From assembly GCA_015680905.1 (NCBI GenBank), contig CM027378.1:1984001-2048000 (forward strand): 64,000 bases of DNA, in the 5' to 3' direction. Below are positions 12,200 to 25,126 of this stretch, one piece after another (within the stretch, counting starts at the first letter, position 1; each line of letters starts with the position of its first letter). The position numbers and the translations under genes were made by a program. This stretch comes from Coptis chinensis. Lineage: Eukaryota; Streptophyta; Magnoliopsida; Ranunculales; Ranunculaceae. A model generated the notes under the pieces. That model did not search any database and was not told where the DNA came from. It saw only the letters and a list, made by a program, of their open reading frames with translations.

Positions 12200-13711
12200 T
12201 GATAAGAGCCCAAAACTGTAGTTTTAACCCCTTAATAATATTACTTTTAGACCAATTATGCGAGTAATAAATAAGAGTTAATGCTAATTACATGCTTTTA
12301 TGTATTTCAGTCATGGAACTCAATTATGTGCAAAAATGTGCCACTTTGGCGATATAAAGGAGCAAAGGGTTGGTTGCTAAGAAGTTCTGTGATAAAGGCC
12401 AAGATTCAAGGAGACAAAGCCTTTATGAAGCCCGGTCAAAAGCTGAAAAGTCAACACGGGCAGAAACAGTGCACAAGTCAGCAGAATTTCCAAATACCAT
12501 ATCTTTCTACTCAGGCCTCGGATTTGGACCTACCTTACGTCAAAACGACCAACTCAGAAAGAGCTTTCCAATGGTCTAAGCCTTGACCCAATCAAAGGAG
12601 CAAAAGTAGACGAAAAGTCTGCTGAAGTCAAAGCCATCTGGAACGGGCTCTGTAAGCTGAAGAAATTGGGCTTTGGGCTCGATTTTCTAGCCCAAAATAT
12701 GGCTCCTCAGCCCATGCATGAAGTTGTGGATATGGTCTCCTCCTTAACATAAAACAAGACGTAGCTCTTAAGAAATAGATAGTTAGATAGCTTAGAATAG
12801 AAAGTAGTCATTAAAATAGCTTGTAGATCTAGTTTTTAAATTTCAATTAGTTAATTAATTAGTTTCATTCCTTGTTTTAGATTTTATTTGAATCATTGTT
12901 CTTCATTCATTAGTGAAATAAAATAGTAGTTCTTGTTCATTTTGATTGTGTCATTTACATTTGTGTAGATCTAATTTCAATTGTTGTTTGTTATTCATTT
13001 CCTAGTTATTAAATTGGATTTCAATTATTGTTTAGTTGAATTTAATAAAGTTAGAATCTTTATATGATGTCTAGTTTTAATTCAATTGGAAATGATAGCA
13101 TATTGATTCTAGGCTAAACCTTCATTAGAGGGGGTTGAAGAAGCCTTGATGAAGCTTGATCTTTGTTAACTTAGAAATCGTCGTGAGAGTCTATTCCACT
13201 CTAGAAGGTCGTTGATTCGTCATGAGAATGGGTGGACGACCTCACATACTAGTTATTAATTGGTAGAGATGCCATGTATAATTGGGGATTAGAATTACCA
13301 TTTTGATATGTGAAGCATTGAAACTTGGATCACGACGAATATTTGTTAGTTGATTAAGTCGAGTTAAGGTGGATTCAATTCCCCCTAATTCTTTATCTAG
13401 ATTTAACCCTTAGTATTCCGTAGCATTTCGTAGTTGAGTTATTCACATCTTGTTAGTTAAAATTGCATCGTAGTATAAAATCCCATCGTAAATCTCTCAT
13501 TGACCTTGGATAGACCATCAATTGTAGAAAACTTTAATGTTAAAGGACTAGGAGTGGAACGAATCTTCTATTCCAACTCTACGTTAATAGATTAGAGAGT
13601 AGAAAACAATTATCTTTGATAAGTCTAGTAACAGTTCAGTTTATACTTTTACTTGCGTTTAGAGTTTCATCGCTTTATTTGTGAGTAAAACTATTCTTTT
13701 TATGGTTATCA
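12200..13711 (+). repeat. 3' LTR of element A
   Basis: It begins TGATAAGAGCCCAAAACTG and ends GGTTATCA, 1512 bp. The same LTR family recurs at 19537-20936, 61021-62889 and from 63858 on. The upstream polypurine tract fixes the start. The end was set by alignment with the LTR whose end abuts a primer-binding site at 20939. Confidence 0.85.
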
Positions 13712-14870
13712 CATCTCCATCAAAATAGGGGTCAAACATCACTTCATCATCTTCTTCTTCTTTTTCATCCTTTTTCATCCATGTAGTCATCACTTGAATA
13801 AGTATCCCATATTTTCTCCTCGTCATCAATCGAGTAATCAGTGGTTTCACCGCCTGACAAGTTAGGGAATCCAAGAAGAGGCATGTTGATCAAAAAAGAT
13901 ATAGATAAAATTGTAATTGGTTGATTGTTGCTAACATTAAGCAGATTATAATGTGAGAGAGATCAAATTTTAGATGACTGTTACCACTGTTATTTCCAAG
14001 TGGTTTTAAAGATAAATGTTTGTGGGAAATGAGGTGTCGTAATTATGTTGGGTAATTAGTTTTCTTAACGTACCGTAAATGGTCATCATGACACAGAAAA
14101 ACGAAGGGTCAGCCAAGACCAATTGGATTTGAAAATGAAGCGAATTTTGACCCTTTGTCAAATGTAATTCGTAGCAATTTGTTGCCATATTAGAGGACAT
14201 GCAAGTATGCAACTACAGGGCTTGCAACTCGACTAAATGAACCCATAAATGAATTGAATGAATAAATAATTATCAATGTACAGGAAAGTTACTGATAGTC
14301 CTAAGGCCACAATATAGTTATTAATTGGATAGAGGAATATGAACATCATTATTTTGGTGAGAAATTTGAGGATTGACATGTGTCCCCAATTTGTAGAACA
14401 CCTTTTATTTATTTAAAGGCAATCAAACCTATTTTTTTTCAAATGTTTATTTCATGATATTTAGTGGCAAGCATGCTTTAGCATGTTTAAGATTTTTTAT
14501 GTAGAATGTTATATTAATCTTTATACTTATTTTCTTTTTATCTTATTTGAATTAATCATTTGGACAATGTATAGTATAGTTGTTGATATTCCTAGGTTAG
14601 GAATATGTTTATTCATTTGATAGAGGAATCAACATGGACATCAGTATTTTGGCGGGAAATGAAGTTGGGTACCCAATGAAGTTTGACATGTGGAGGGAAA
14701 TGACCTTGGCACATGTCACAGTAACCGAAACTTAAAGAAATCAATTAGAAATTAGGGAGAAAACCGTCCTAATGAACCTCAATTTGGAAACCCTAATTGA
14801 CCCTGATTTTTAGTTTCACTTTAATTTCCATATTCTAACCCTCCTTTACGGTTTGAATTATTGGTGGAGA
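13712..14870. other. Decayed 3' flank of the MULE
   Basis: Non-coding, AT-rich. Two diverged segments (about 14290-14400 and 14600-14710) share the pattern GATAGAGGAAT-ATTTTGG-GGGAAAT-GACATGTG and may be subterminal repeats of the MULE. A short leftward reading frame near 13890-13740 (acidic, product unknown) is not convincing as a gene. Confidence 0.35.
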
Positions 14871-14879
14871 AATGAGGAA

Positions 14880-17210
14880 GCTTAACCTGACATGTAGAAT
14901 GTCATTAGATCAAATGCAGAAATTATTTGGTGGATTTGCCTTATTGTGTCCAAGACCACCACAATGCGTACACCTTCTTCTTTACACTGTGACTCCCTTT
15001 CCTTTAGAGCGTTTTCTCTTTTTCTGTGGTCTTCCGGGCATCACCTCATCAACGGGTGGACAGACGATGATGCCATCATAAACCCAAACCTACTCTTCTT
15101 TTCCTCTTAATGGGGTCCAGTTATCTCTATATGTATCCATCATCGTTTCTTTTGTGTACCAATGCAAGCAAAAGTCATATGCACATAGCTTACCATCATC
15201 GATTACCTTCATAGCATGGCTACAAGGAAGACCAACCTGCTAAAAGAAACCGCACGTGCAAGTCCTCTCCAAAAGGTCTACGGTGTCAGTACAGTCCACT
15301 GATTGCACAGAGTAAACGTGCTCACTTGCCTTTGCCACTGTGAAAGGTCTACTTGTATATCTCGACGAGATGAGCACTTCCTCAGCTGATTTGGTCAGTT
15401 TTGTCTTCAGCTTTGATGCCATCACTCAGTAGTCATAGAAATGTTTCATTATGGTCAACCTGATACCATTGACAAGAGATGTCACTGGCATAGCTCTCTC
15501 TGGAAGTATCATCTTATTCCAGCTCTCTTTGTGATTTGTGTAACAAATGTCATACCTTCTCATTAGAGCAAAAACACAGTAAATTTGGAATCTTAATAAT
15601 CTTTGCATAACCTTTGTTGTCGCCATAGTAAATTTGGCTCATTAGTCTTACAAATTCTGCCTGTTCGTAAGTTTCAGCAGCTCTTTTCACTTTCCCTTTT
15701 GTCTCTTGCTTAGTCATACAGTTTGAAATGTGTGGTGCACAAAAGCAATGAACCACATTAGGAAGTATTTTAGGCACAGCTTGAAGAATGTTTACATGCC
15801 TATCAGAGAGAAGAACAAAATTTTGCTCCGTCCCAATAACAAGGTCTCTCAACTTTTCCAGAAACCAATCCCAGTGGTCATTATTTTCCTTTGGGACTAT
15901 GGTAAATGCAATAAGAAACACGTGGCTATCGTCATCAGCCACAATAGCAGTTAGTATGATGGACTTGTACCTACCAGTCATGAAAGTGCCATCAATCATA
16001 ATCAATGGATGAAGACATCTTTTTTAAGCTCAGACAATGACGTCGTAGCTCACAAACAAACATTCAAACTTGTGCTCAGGGGTGGACGACGATAGCAGCT
16101 CGGTGAAACAATCTGAATCCACTCTTTTTAAGTTCTTTACAATTATTTGGCAATATTTGGTACGACTGACTGAAGCTTCCCCTTATCTGCAAGCAAAAAA
16201 GCCAAGCAAACATAGGTTAGTTGTTGCTACTGTTGAGTTCATCACTTGTTGATATGGATAAAGCAGTTACCTTCTGCATTGCAATTTCTTTTGCTTTCCA
16301 AGCAACTTTATATGACACAATTGTCTAGTGTGCGCCCTTCACCACCAACTGCAAATGTTTCAGAGTCATATCAATATTGTCCCTAAGTTTCGATTTCACA
16401 ACTTCTGAAACCCATTTTGCATCGGCTTGTGGATTAGTTTCAATTCATTTATCTTGTGAACGTGTATGTGCTTCTCTAAAGGTTATAATAACCCATATAT
16501 CAGAACCAATGGTCGACTTTGCAAACAAATGAAATGTGCAACCAGGAGACTTACACTTCATATAGACCCTCTAAGGATAAGTGCTCGTACGACGCAAATC
16601 AAACATGTTTGCTATTGCGTATGACTTCATGTCTTTTATAAGTTCATCCCGAGTAGGATAGTGTTGTCCTACTTTAGGAGGAACAAACTTCAGGGTCACA
16701 TGAGGTTGAGTTACATCCACTTTAGCTGGTGTTTCTGGACTATGGGGAGAGCGAAGAGGATCATATCCTTGATGTAAGTCTTCTGAATTGAGATCTTTCG
16801 CACCGAATAGTGTAGCATCAACCATTCCATCTATTTCAATAACAGGTTCACTTTGGCCTTCCCCATCATTAACAGTCATAGGCATGTCTCCCCAAAAAAA
16901 CTTTTGACTACGGTTAGGAGTCGACCATACATCACAATCATCATCCAATAATTGAACTTCAAATTGATTATCACCATTTAATACTCGAACTTCATTATTG
17001 TCATCTTGATTAGCACCATTTACTACTCTAACTTCATCATCATCATCTTGATTACCACCATTTACTACTCTAACTTCATCATCATCAGCTCCATCATATC
17101 ATTTACTTGTACTACTTTTTCTTCTTCAAAATTAACTTCATGTAGTATTTCAACTTCATCACCATCATCATCACCCTCATTATTGTCAATATTTTGATTC
17201 ATGGCAATTC
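14880..17210 (-). pseudogene. MULE (MuDR-type) transposase pseudogene
   Basis: Read leftward, an acidic N-terminal part (17203 on) is followed by the MuDR DNA-binding region (VGQHYPTRDELIKDMKSYAI, about 16580-16640). The DDE core then shows MIDGTFMTGRYKS near 15990 and LLSDRHVNILQAV near 15800. A SWIM zinc finger (CTCGF then GLPCSHAMKVI, about 15200-15260) and a C-terminal zinc knuckle (CTHCGGLGHNKAN, about 14960) follow. The knuckle lacks the final cysteine. Several in-frame stops and shifts, one of them inside the SWIM motif, mark it as dead. In life it would excise and insert MULE elements. The N-terminal part is separated from a further 5' segment by a solo LTR at 17597-19100. Confidence 0.8.
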
Positions 17211-17596
17211 TATATTCCTCAGGGACGTCCTCTATATCACAATATAGATTTTGGGAATCAAAGTCATCATAATCAGGTTGATCCAGATCTGGTACACCAT
17301 CTTGCTCATTACCATCATTGACCGTCCCAGTATTATATCAGTAATTAGCTCCCTACTATCAGCAACTTGAACTATATGTTACATTGCAAGGTTATAGTGG
17401 GTACCTTCCACAAATGCAGAAAGCGGTGTGACCGTTTCTCTTCTCTGTACTGAAGGTTCAGGTATAACTTTAGAGGAAACACCCTCTGGCCAAATATCTA
17501 TGTTTCAATGAACACTCAATAAGTTCGCCACCACTATCAGCAACATGTAACCTATCATCAATCAACATATCCCATTGATATTGAAGACTCACCTGC

Positions 17597-19100
17597 TGAT
17601 AAAGATTTCACCAACCTAAATAAATAGGCTAATTTAACCCTATTTTACTTATAATAATACTCGCAAGCTCACGAGGTCTATTGTAGTAGGTGTGTAAATA
17701 CGAGGTCGATCCCACAGAGAATGCGTATTGGGTACAATTGAATATTAAAATACTACTTAACCTAATCCGAACTATATTGGTTTGTAGGAAAAGTAGTTAT
17801 TAACTAAAGCTAGTTAAACTATGGAAATAACAAAACTTATATTAAATATTATGAATTGAGAGAATACTAAGACATTCGTATCCACCCTAAACTGTTGTAG
17901 AGTATCTTAGTTCAACTAATTTAAAATTCTCTTTTAATTATGAGTAGCACGAGGGAAAGGTAACCCTAGCTTGCTTGAAAATGTGAACGTTGAGCTCTTA
18001 TATAAATATATATATTGGTTTGATTGAATTTCAGCAAACGAGAATATAAACTCCTAGCAAAAATCGTCTTCTTACAGCACGACTTCTCACAAGTTTACGT
18101 AAACGATAAAAATGATGCTTTGATAAGAACGGAATATTTATCTAACGATTAACTAGTCAAGTCATGAACTTTTAACATGCAAGATATAATTAATGAAAGT
18201 ATACCACTAATATCAGAGAAATCAATCAGTTATTTATTGAGTTGGATAGCAATAAACTCATTAAACAGTAAAACCTACACAAGTTTAGGGCTTCATCTAA
18301 GCCTTAGCTTAGAACTTAGCCAGACATAATAATAATAAGACAAAACCAAAAACAAGGGATAGATGACCTCATGTAGACAGTGGGTTCATTTCTTCCTATT
18401 TTGCAAGTTTCTGTCTTCCAATTCCAGTTCACTTAATTGAGCTGCTCCAAAAGCTTCGACCTCTCCCAATAGATGTATCCTATTTAGAAGCTTCGGCCTC
18501 TCTCCTTTTACTGTTCCTTCTCTCGGCCTCTCTCTCTTTTCTACTTTTATTCTCTACTATTCTGCGTTCTTGTGTTCTGTGTTCTGGATAGCTCTCCTAA
18601 ACCTCTTGGTTTTGCTTCATATATATATGGATTGATTAGGGTGTGCAAGAGTTAGAATCCCCTTTGGAAACCTTTCCTTCCATGTTTGATCCCAATTAGA
18701 ACTGTCTAAATCGAGTTCTGAGCGGTGAGTTGCACATTGCGAAGGGTCTGGAAAAACACTGTAATTCTGCGATTTTAGAAGGGGGCGCGGGCGCGCTCTG
18801 ACATATGCTTCTTCAGGCGTGGGCGTGCTCTGACCTCTTAACAACAGTACCTCAACTTTTTGCAATAGCTTTATAATGTCATACACATGTTATTTCATAT
18901 CTCGTTTTGTGTAGTCTCTCTGTAATCAAGACGTGAGAATCTCACAACTCCGTAAAGGCCTCAGTCTCAGCCCGTTTCTTAATATTTGCATTGATTTCTG
19001 TAAAACCAAGGAAATAGAGTAATCAAAGAAACTTATATTAATTAACTAGACAATATAACATAAATATGGGCATACATGTGTAGCATTTATGTGCTTATCA
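17597..19100 (-). mobile_element. Solo LTR, minus orientation, inside the MULE
   Basis: A 1504-bp stretch bounded by TGATAA and TTATCA is flanked by a perfect 5-bp duplication CCTGC (17592-17596 and 19101-19105). Reverse-complemented, it carries a CTGTGGGATCGACCTCG segment near its 3' end, which is common near the 3' end of plant Ty3/gypsy LTRs. No internal retroelement sequence is present, so this is a solo LTR left by recombination. No age estimate is possible from one copy. Confidence 0.85.
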
Positions 19101-19105
19101 CCTGC

Positions 19106-19536
19106 CATCACCTTTTCGAACGTCGACAAGCTGTGAGGTTGAATGTGTTCTTCGACGTTGTGAATCTCTACATCTTCCTATTGACGAGTCCCCACTCTCC
19201 CACTTTAGGGTTGGTAAAGGGGACTTTCTAGAAAACCAAAGATTCATAACTATCAGGAACTAAAGCATGTACCCTCACTAAGAATGATCTAACCAAATGG
19301 AACTGTATTACTTACCAATTGCTTCGTCGACAAGTTTAAATTGGTTGATTCTAACGAGCTAGCACCTTCTGTTTCAGAAAAGTGTGTTTGAAAGGAGAAA
19401 CCCTGCTTGGAATCGTGTCTTTCTGTTTTAAAAAAGAGTGTTTGACAGGAGAAACACTGCTTGGAATCGTGTCTTTCTTAAACAACTCAGTAACAACTTC
19501 TTTCTTCTTAACACTAGGCGGTCCATTGCTTACCAC
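19106..19536 (-). pseudogene. MULE-associated 5' coding remnant with duplicated 18-residue unit
   Basis: Right of the solo LTR, the leftward reading EDVEIHNVEEHIQPHSLSTF (about 19110-19190) may continue the interrupted gene. Further right (about 19351-19536) a leftward frame contains two near-identical units, KDTIPSSVSPVKHSFLKQ and KDTIPSRVSPFKHTFLKQ, from a 54-bp tandem duplication. The frame is cut by the LTR of element B at 19537. Whether this belongs to the MULE or to a host gene is unclear. Product not recognised. Confidence 0.4.
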
Positions 19537-20936
19537 TGTCATAAGAGCCCAAAATTGTAGTTTTAACCCCTTAATAATATTATATTTAGACCAATTATGT
19601 GTATAATAAATATGAGTTAGTACTGTTTATGTGTTTTTTATGTATTTCAGGCATTGGAGTCAAATATGTGAAGAAATATGTCACTTTTGCGAGATTTTTG
19701 AGATAAAGGAGCAAGAGTTGGTTGCTAAGAAGTTCTATGATTAAAGGCCAAAATTTAAAAAGAAAAAGCATTTTTAAAGCCCAATCAAAGGTAAAAAGTC
19801 AAAGTCAACCCAGGCATAAATAGAGCAGAAAAGTCAACAGAACTTCCGCAGGCCATATCATTAGACTCAGTCATCAGAATTGGGCCTACTATATGTCAAA
19901 ACAACCAGTTCGGAAAGAGCTTTCTAATTGTCTAGGCCTTAACCCAATCAAAGGAGCAAAAGTGGACGAAAAGAATATTATAGTAATTTCCAGCAGAGAA
20001 TCCCTTTTTGGACATATGTAATTAGGTTTTGGACTTGATTTCATGGCCCAAAACATGACTCCAAAGCCCATGCACGAAATTGTAAACCTAGCCATCTCCT
20101 ATATAAAGAGGACTAAGGCAAAACTCTTAACTATCTCTTTCCATATACTTAATTAGATACTTAGTTTTAGTTTTTAGAATAATTATCTCCCTTCCCAAGT
20201 ACTTAGATTTTAATACTTAGACTTAGACTTAGATATAGCACCTAGAATAACTTAGATTTTAATTCATAGCCTTAGATTTTAATTTAGTACTTAGTTTAAT
20301 CAAGTTATTAATTCTTAAGACTCTCTTCCATTAGATTAATAAAGCCAAGTTTTTGTTCTTTATTATGTCTTTTTCTTATTACTCTATTAATGATAGTTTG
20401 ATAAATCTGAGCTAAACCTCCATTAGAGGGGTTTGATGAAGCTTGGATGAAGACTTGATGTGTTCGTTAGAATTATTGCATATTGAAGAGTTTCACTCTA
20501 GCAGGTTAGTTTACTCACCATGAGAATGTGTTAAATTTTCTCAAATGCTAATTATTAGTTGGTAGAGATTGTCATGAATAATTAGGGATCAATACTTAAT
20601 CTTTATTGGTTAGGATTGCAATAATCTACACTAGCATATTAGGAATTCATCTAAGTGGAATCAAATTCCCCTAATTCTCTCTCCATATTCACATCTTAGT
20701 ATTCAATTGTCATATTAGTATAATTACAATCCATTACTCTCATCAGTTTTGTTAGAATTGTTAGAATTAGTAAACTTTGAATCTAAACAACTAGGAGTGG
20801 AACGAATTCTCTACTCCACATATTGCACGATAATCGAGAGTATAAAACTTTGATCTAGAGTAAATCCTTGTTAGTTTTATTTTTTCCTAGCATAATTAGT
20901 TAAGAGTAGGTAAAACGATAGTTTTTACTTTTATCA
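19537..20936 (+). repeat. 5' LTR of element B
   Basis: 1400 bp, TGTCATAAGAGCCC to TTTTATCA, immediately followed by the primer-binding site. It is closest at its left end to the LTR at 61021, with shared GGCATTGGAGTC and AATATGTG wording. Confidence 0.85.
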
Positions 20937-21421
20937 AATGGCGTCGCTGCCATCTTAGTTTAGTTTTGATTCGTTTCCTTTAGTATTTTCGATCCTACCA
21001 AAACCTCATTAAACCCACCCACCTTTGTTTGGGTCTAACTGTGTTTGTTTGGTTCAGAAGATAATTTTTTTCGAAATACTACCTTGAGCGCGCCCGCGCC
21101 CTTCTCAAGCGTGCCCGCCCTCAGGTTATTGGAAATCGTGTCAAGCAAGAGCACTCACGTGCCCTTACAAGCCTGTTTCCAAGCGCGCCAGATTTTTACA
21201 TGTTAGTTCAAACTTTCGTTTGTTCAAGTTATTCAGTGTTTTCAACTTCCTAAATACACTGAAATTGCATATACAAGACGCTATTCAAACACGTAGTAAG
21301 GAGGCATTCAGGTACTACTTCTTCCACTCCTCGCCTCTCCTGCCAGAGGAGTTTCCATTCTAGCATATCAAGGTTGTTTTGACTGTTATTAGTGTTTTTT
21401 TCATATTCGCCTTAGCCTTGC

Positions 21422-23100
21422 ATGAGATTAAGGTCCGGTAAGAGTAAACCATCTAATGTAATTTATCGTAAACGTCAATACACATGCCTATCTAGAATAG
21501 CACACATTATACCTGCATCAATGGCTGAAGAAATAGAGACTCCTCTCTCTGATGTTTACAAAGCCCTGAATGATAGCCCTAAGTCATGCATCGTTCTTGC
21601 AGACCCAGTGGGGGATTTTCAAATTCCCCCGAATATATTTAATTTGTTACCAGTTTTTCATGGGTTAGACCATGAGAAGCCTTATCAGCATATGCGTAGG
21701 ATAGAACAAGTTCTTACCACATTTCATCATCCTACCATAGGTTCAGAACAAATTAAATTGAGGGTGTTTCCCTTCACCCTAGCCGATAAAGCGGCATTTT
21801 GGTTAACTGCCCAAGCGCCTAATTCTGTGGACTCATGGGCCAAACTTGTTCAATTATTCATCTATAACCAAGCTCCACCAAGACAAGGACAAGGACAAGG
21901 TAATTATAATAATTATAATAATAAAGGTATCATTCCGGTTAATAATAACTATCACAACCCACCCATTAATAATCAGTGTGAGATAGTTCTTGTCACACCA
22001 CCTGTAACCACTACACATCCACAACCAGATCGTTTCGATGCCTACATGCAAGCTCAACAACATATTTTACAATCCATTGATCAATCCATAAAACAGTTAA
22101 CCCAAGAGAAAACCTAACCAAAAGGTGTGTTTCCAGGTCAAGCTATACCAAATCCAAAAATGCCAAATATAGCCTTTGAAGTAACCAGTAATACTAGTAA
22201 TGGAAATTTAAACGTATGTGAGTTAAATGCCATCACCACTCTCTGTTCTGGCAGAGTGGTTAATAACGCCGTAACTATGCCCATTGATACACCACCAGTA
22301 GTCAGTAAAAATGAAAATTTACTAGGTACTGAGATAGAAACTGAAGATCCTACTCCTGTAGAGGTACCAGTTAAACCACAACCTAAAAAGAAAATGGCTA
22401 AGGTTAAACATCCTATTGATCCATATGCTAAATATAGAGAGAAACCACTGTTTCCCTAGAGACTAACCATGTTAAATAAAGATACAAATTTTTACGAGAT
22501 TAGGGAAGTCTTTAAAAATCTAACGATAAACCTACCTTTTCTTGAAGCTATTAAAAAATTACCACAACATGCTAAGTTTCTAAAAGAGTTGTGCACTACT
22601 AGGCGCAAAACAAACATTCCAAAAGACGCCTTTTTAACTGAACAGTTTCCCACATTATCTGAACACAATGGAATCGTTAAGTACAAGGAATATGGTCGTC
22701 CTACTGTACAATACACCTTAGGGGATACTCACACGACAACTACTCTATTAGACATGGGGGCGAGTGTTAACTTACTCCCTTATTATTTATATAAACAAAT
22801 AGGTTTACAAGAGATACAGCCAACTAAAATAACATTGCAATTAGCTAATCATTCTATTAAGTATTCTACGGGTGTAGTTGAAAATGTGCTAGTTAAAGTT
22901 CAAGATTTTTACTACCAGCCGACTTCGTTATCCTCGACACAGAAGTCGCTAACGACTCTATTCCTATCATTTTAGGGCGTCCTTTCTTGGCAACTGCCAA
23001 CGCGCTCATCAACTGTCGTGATGGTTCGATGTCCATGTCTTTTGGCTATCTTTCTGTTGAGGTAAATGTTTTCAAAATGATACAACAGTTACCCGATACG
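21422..23100 (+). pseudogene. Element B gag and protease
   Basis: It begins with MRLRSGKSKPSN, a start typical for Athila-family gag, followed by the capsid segment KLRVFPFTLADKAAFWLT, the Gln/Asn-rich tail and the protease (LLDMGASVNLLP). A Pro-rich segment follows to about 23690. Fossil. Confidence 0.75.
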
Positions 23101-23690
23101 ACTATCGATGGAGAAGTTAGCAAGATCGAGAGCTTGGCTCAAGATTATTTCAAAAACACGTTTCCTGAGAATCAGATGCACCAATTCCTTTCCTTCGGAA
23201 GTTTCGACTTCGCCGATGACTCCCTAGACATAGATGAAATCGAGGACAATTTCCTTCAGCTCTTTTGCAAATCTTCTTTACCACCTAGAGATTCCCCCCC
23301 TGTGATCATCCTTTCATCCCTTGACGTTATGACGGAAGATGAATTTTTCACCCACTATCCCAGTGATTCTTCTAACCCACCTATTGAAGAATGTCTTGCA
23401 TATCAAAAAGCTTCTGATGATCTAGACCTGAGAGCTCTAACTGAGCACCATTCACCCACCTCACATCATCCTGTCACTCATTCACCTTCCATCAATGTTC
23501 CCCGCCCTCCACCTTTCCAAAGGAACCTAGAGTTTGCACTTGACCCTCTTGTTTCTCATGTGCTTCATGATTTTCTAAACTCTCCTAGTAAGAAAATACT
23601 ACCTAAAGAGCCACCTGATACTTTCATTTTTAGTTGTATGATTATACCAACCCACGCCACCAATGAGTTTTGTGATAAACCCACAATCTA

Positions 23691-23967
23691 ATTTCTTCAA
23701 TTCCTTACTTCTAAAACTTATTCATATCCACCATTTCTTCCACAAGCATCCATTTTCTCACAATCATTCACTTGGCTACCCTTTCGTTGGAGAAAACAGA
23801 AGAAATTGCATGCTAGGTTAGGTTCTAGATCTATTTGTATTTACTCTCATTCTGCTACGCCACGTCGTAGGAAGTTTTGGTGCTTGAATTTGTTTGGGTG
23901 TATTTTCTGTGATCATTATTTATGGTAAGATCCACAACTATTTCGGTTGTTGATATATGTTAAACTG

Positions 23968-24043
<76 letters not shown>

Positions 24044-24520
24044 TAAAGTCTTGAGTATCTGACTATAAAAGACTCATTTTATTCTTCGGTGTACTCCATT
24101 CCACTCTTATATTTTGGTAGTGCACCATTAAGGTAACCGGGCCCTCCCTTTGAAGTGTGTGGCTGTAAGTAACGGATCCTAAGTCCATGTTTAACATAAT
24201 TCACGTTTTCCACTCTTGCATATTTTCTCGGTTTTGGAGTCATGTTTCTCTATGGAGTGATTTATGTTTTTATTGCTTTATTGTTTTCTTTTATATTAAA
24301 CCTTATTCATAAAAAGTAAAAAAATATATTAAAACCATAACAATAAAAATCTAGCAAATCTCGGAAATCTGACTTTAAAAGACCCATGTTTTTAAAACAA
24401 ATTTTCTAAACTATGTTTGCAAAAATTTGTTTGGGGGTGGGGTGTTTGGTCTTTTCATTCTTGATTGCTCAACTTCCTATTCTTGTTGTTTATGCTATTT
24501 AGTCGTATTTTGATTCGGGT
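23691..24520 (+). other. Element B non-coding interior
   Basis: AT-rich sequence with a (TA)n run (23971-24039). The stretch 24400-24720 matches element A at about 6980-7270, including GTTTGGGGGTGG. No coding domain was recognised. Confidence 0.6.
23971..24039. repeat. (TA)n microsatellite
   Basis: Nearly uninterrupted TA dinucleotides over about 69 bp. Confidence 0.95.
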
Positions 24521-25126
24521 TGACACTATCTATGAATTTAGATTCTTTTTTATCACATAACTTATGTCATTCACGCACTTTGAGGAGTTTTCCATTTTCT
24601 TATATGTCAACCAAGGTTAGATTTGAGTTTTTTATAAATAATTGGATTGTACTCTCTTTGCTTGTCGTTTTCATAACTCATTCGCAAAAATCGGACCGTT
24701 AACGAATCTGGTATTTTAGTTTTAAGTTTACGAGGCATAAGGACATGATGGGTATTATCTGTATTGTTTTGGGCTTGGGCCCGAAAGCTAAAAAAACCCT
24801 ACGTGGTCACGTGACACACGTGACCCCCTTTTAAAATCCCAATCGCGTTTTCTTCTCTCTTCTCCGCCTCCACATCTCTGAACCCTTACTAACATTGAAA
24901 AACCTTGCACGCGCACGCCCTCTGACAACGCGTAGTACAAGTGCGCCCGCACCCTTACCTCTACACAGCTGCCCCCCAAATTTGAACCAAGTCATTTTCA
25001 TTCCTAACACACCTGCACCATCCCCAAAAATTTCAATTCCAGATCGTCATGAATCCTCGAACCCCAAAAATCCTTCAAGAACAAATTTTTACCAGTGCTC
25101 AGTTTACACCATTTTTCGATGCATAA

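Larger units (their letters stand above)
2030..13711 (+). mobile_element. Athila-type Ty3/gypsy retrotransposon A (fossil, 5'-incomplete)
   Basis: Parts in order are gag C-terminal part, protease, reverse transcriptase, RNase H, integrase, a long 3' region with two further ORFs, a polypurine tract (GTTTGGGGGTGG) and a 3' LTR (12200-13711). The integrase and protease wording and the env-position ORFs are typical of the Athila lineage. No 5' LTR is present in the window; the element begins within gag beside a Helitron. It is broken, with roughly ten or more disruptions. It cannot be dated by LTR comparison because only one LTR remains. A Mutator-type MITE (9064-9273) has inserted into its 3' region. 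Confidence 0.85.

Noticed and set aside
16320-17200. CAT/GAT-rich stretch near 17000 as a microsatellite gene
   Set aside because: It is the acidic N-terminal coding part of the decayed MULE transposase read on the opposite strand.
23971-24039. (TA)n run as an origin or promoter
   Set aside because: Ordinary microsatellite inside a retroelement.
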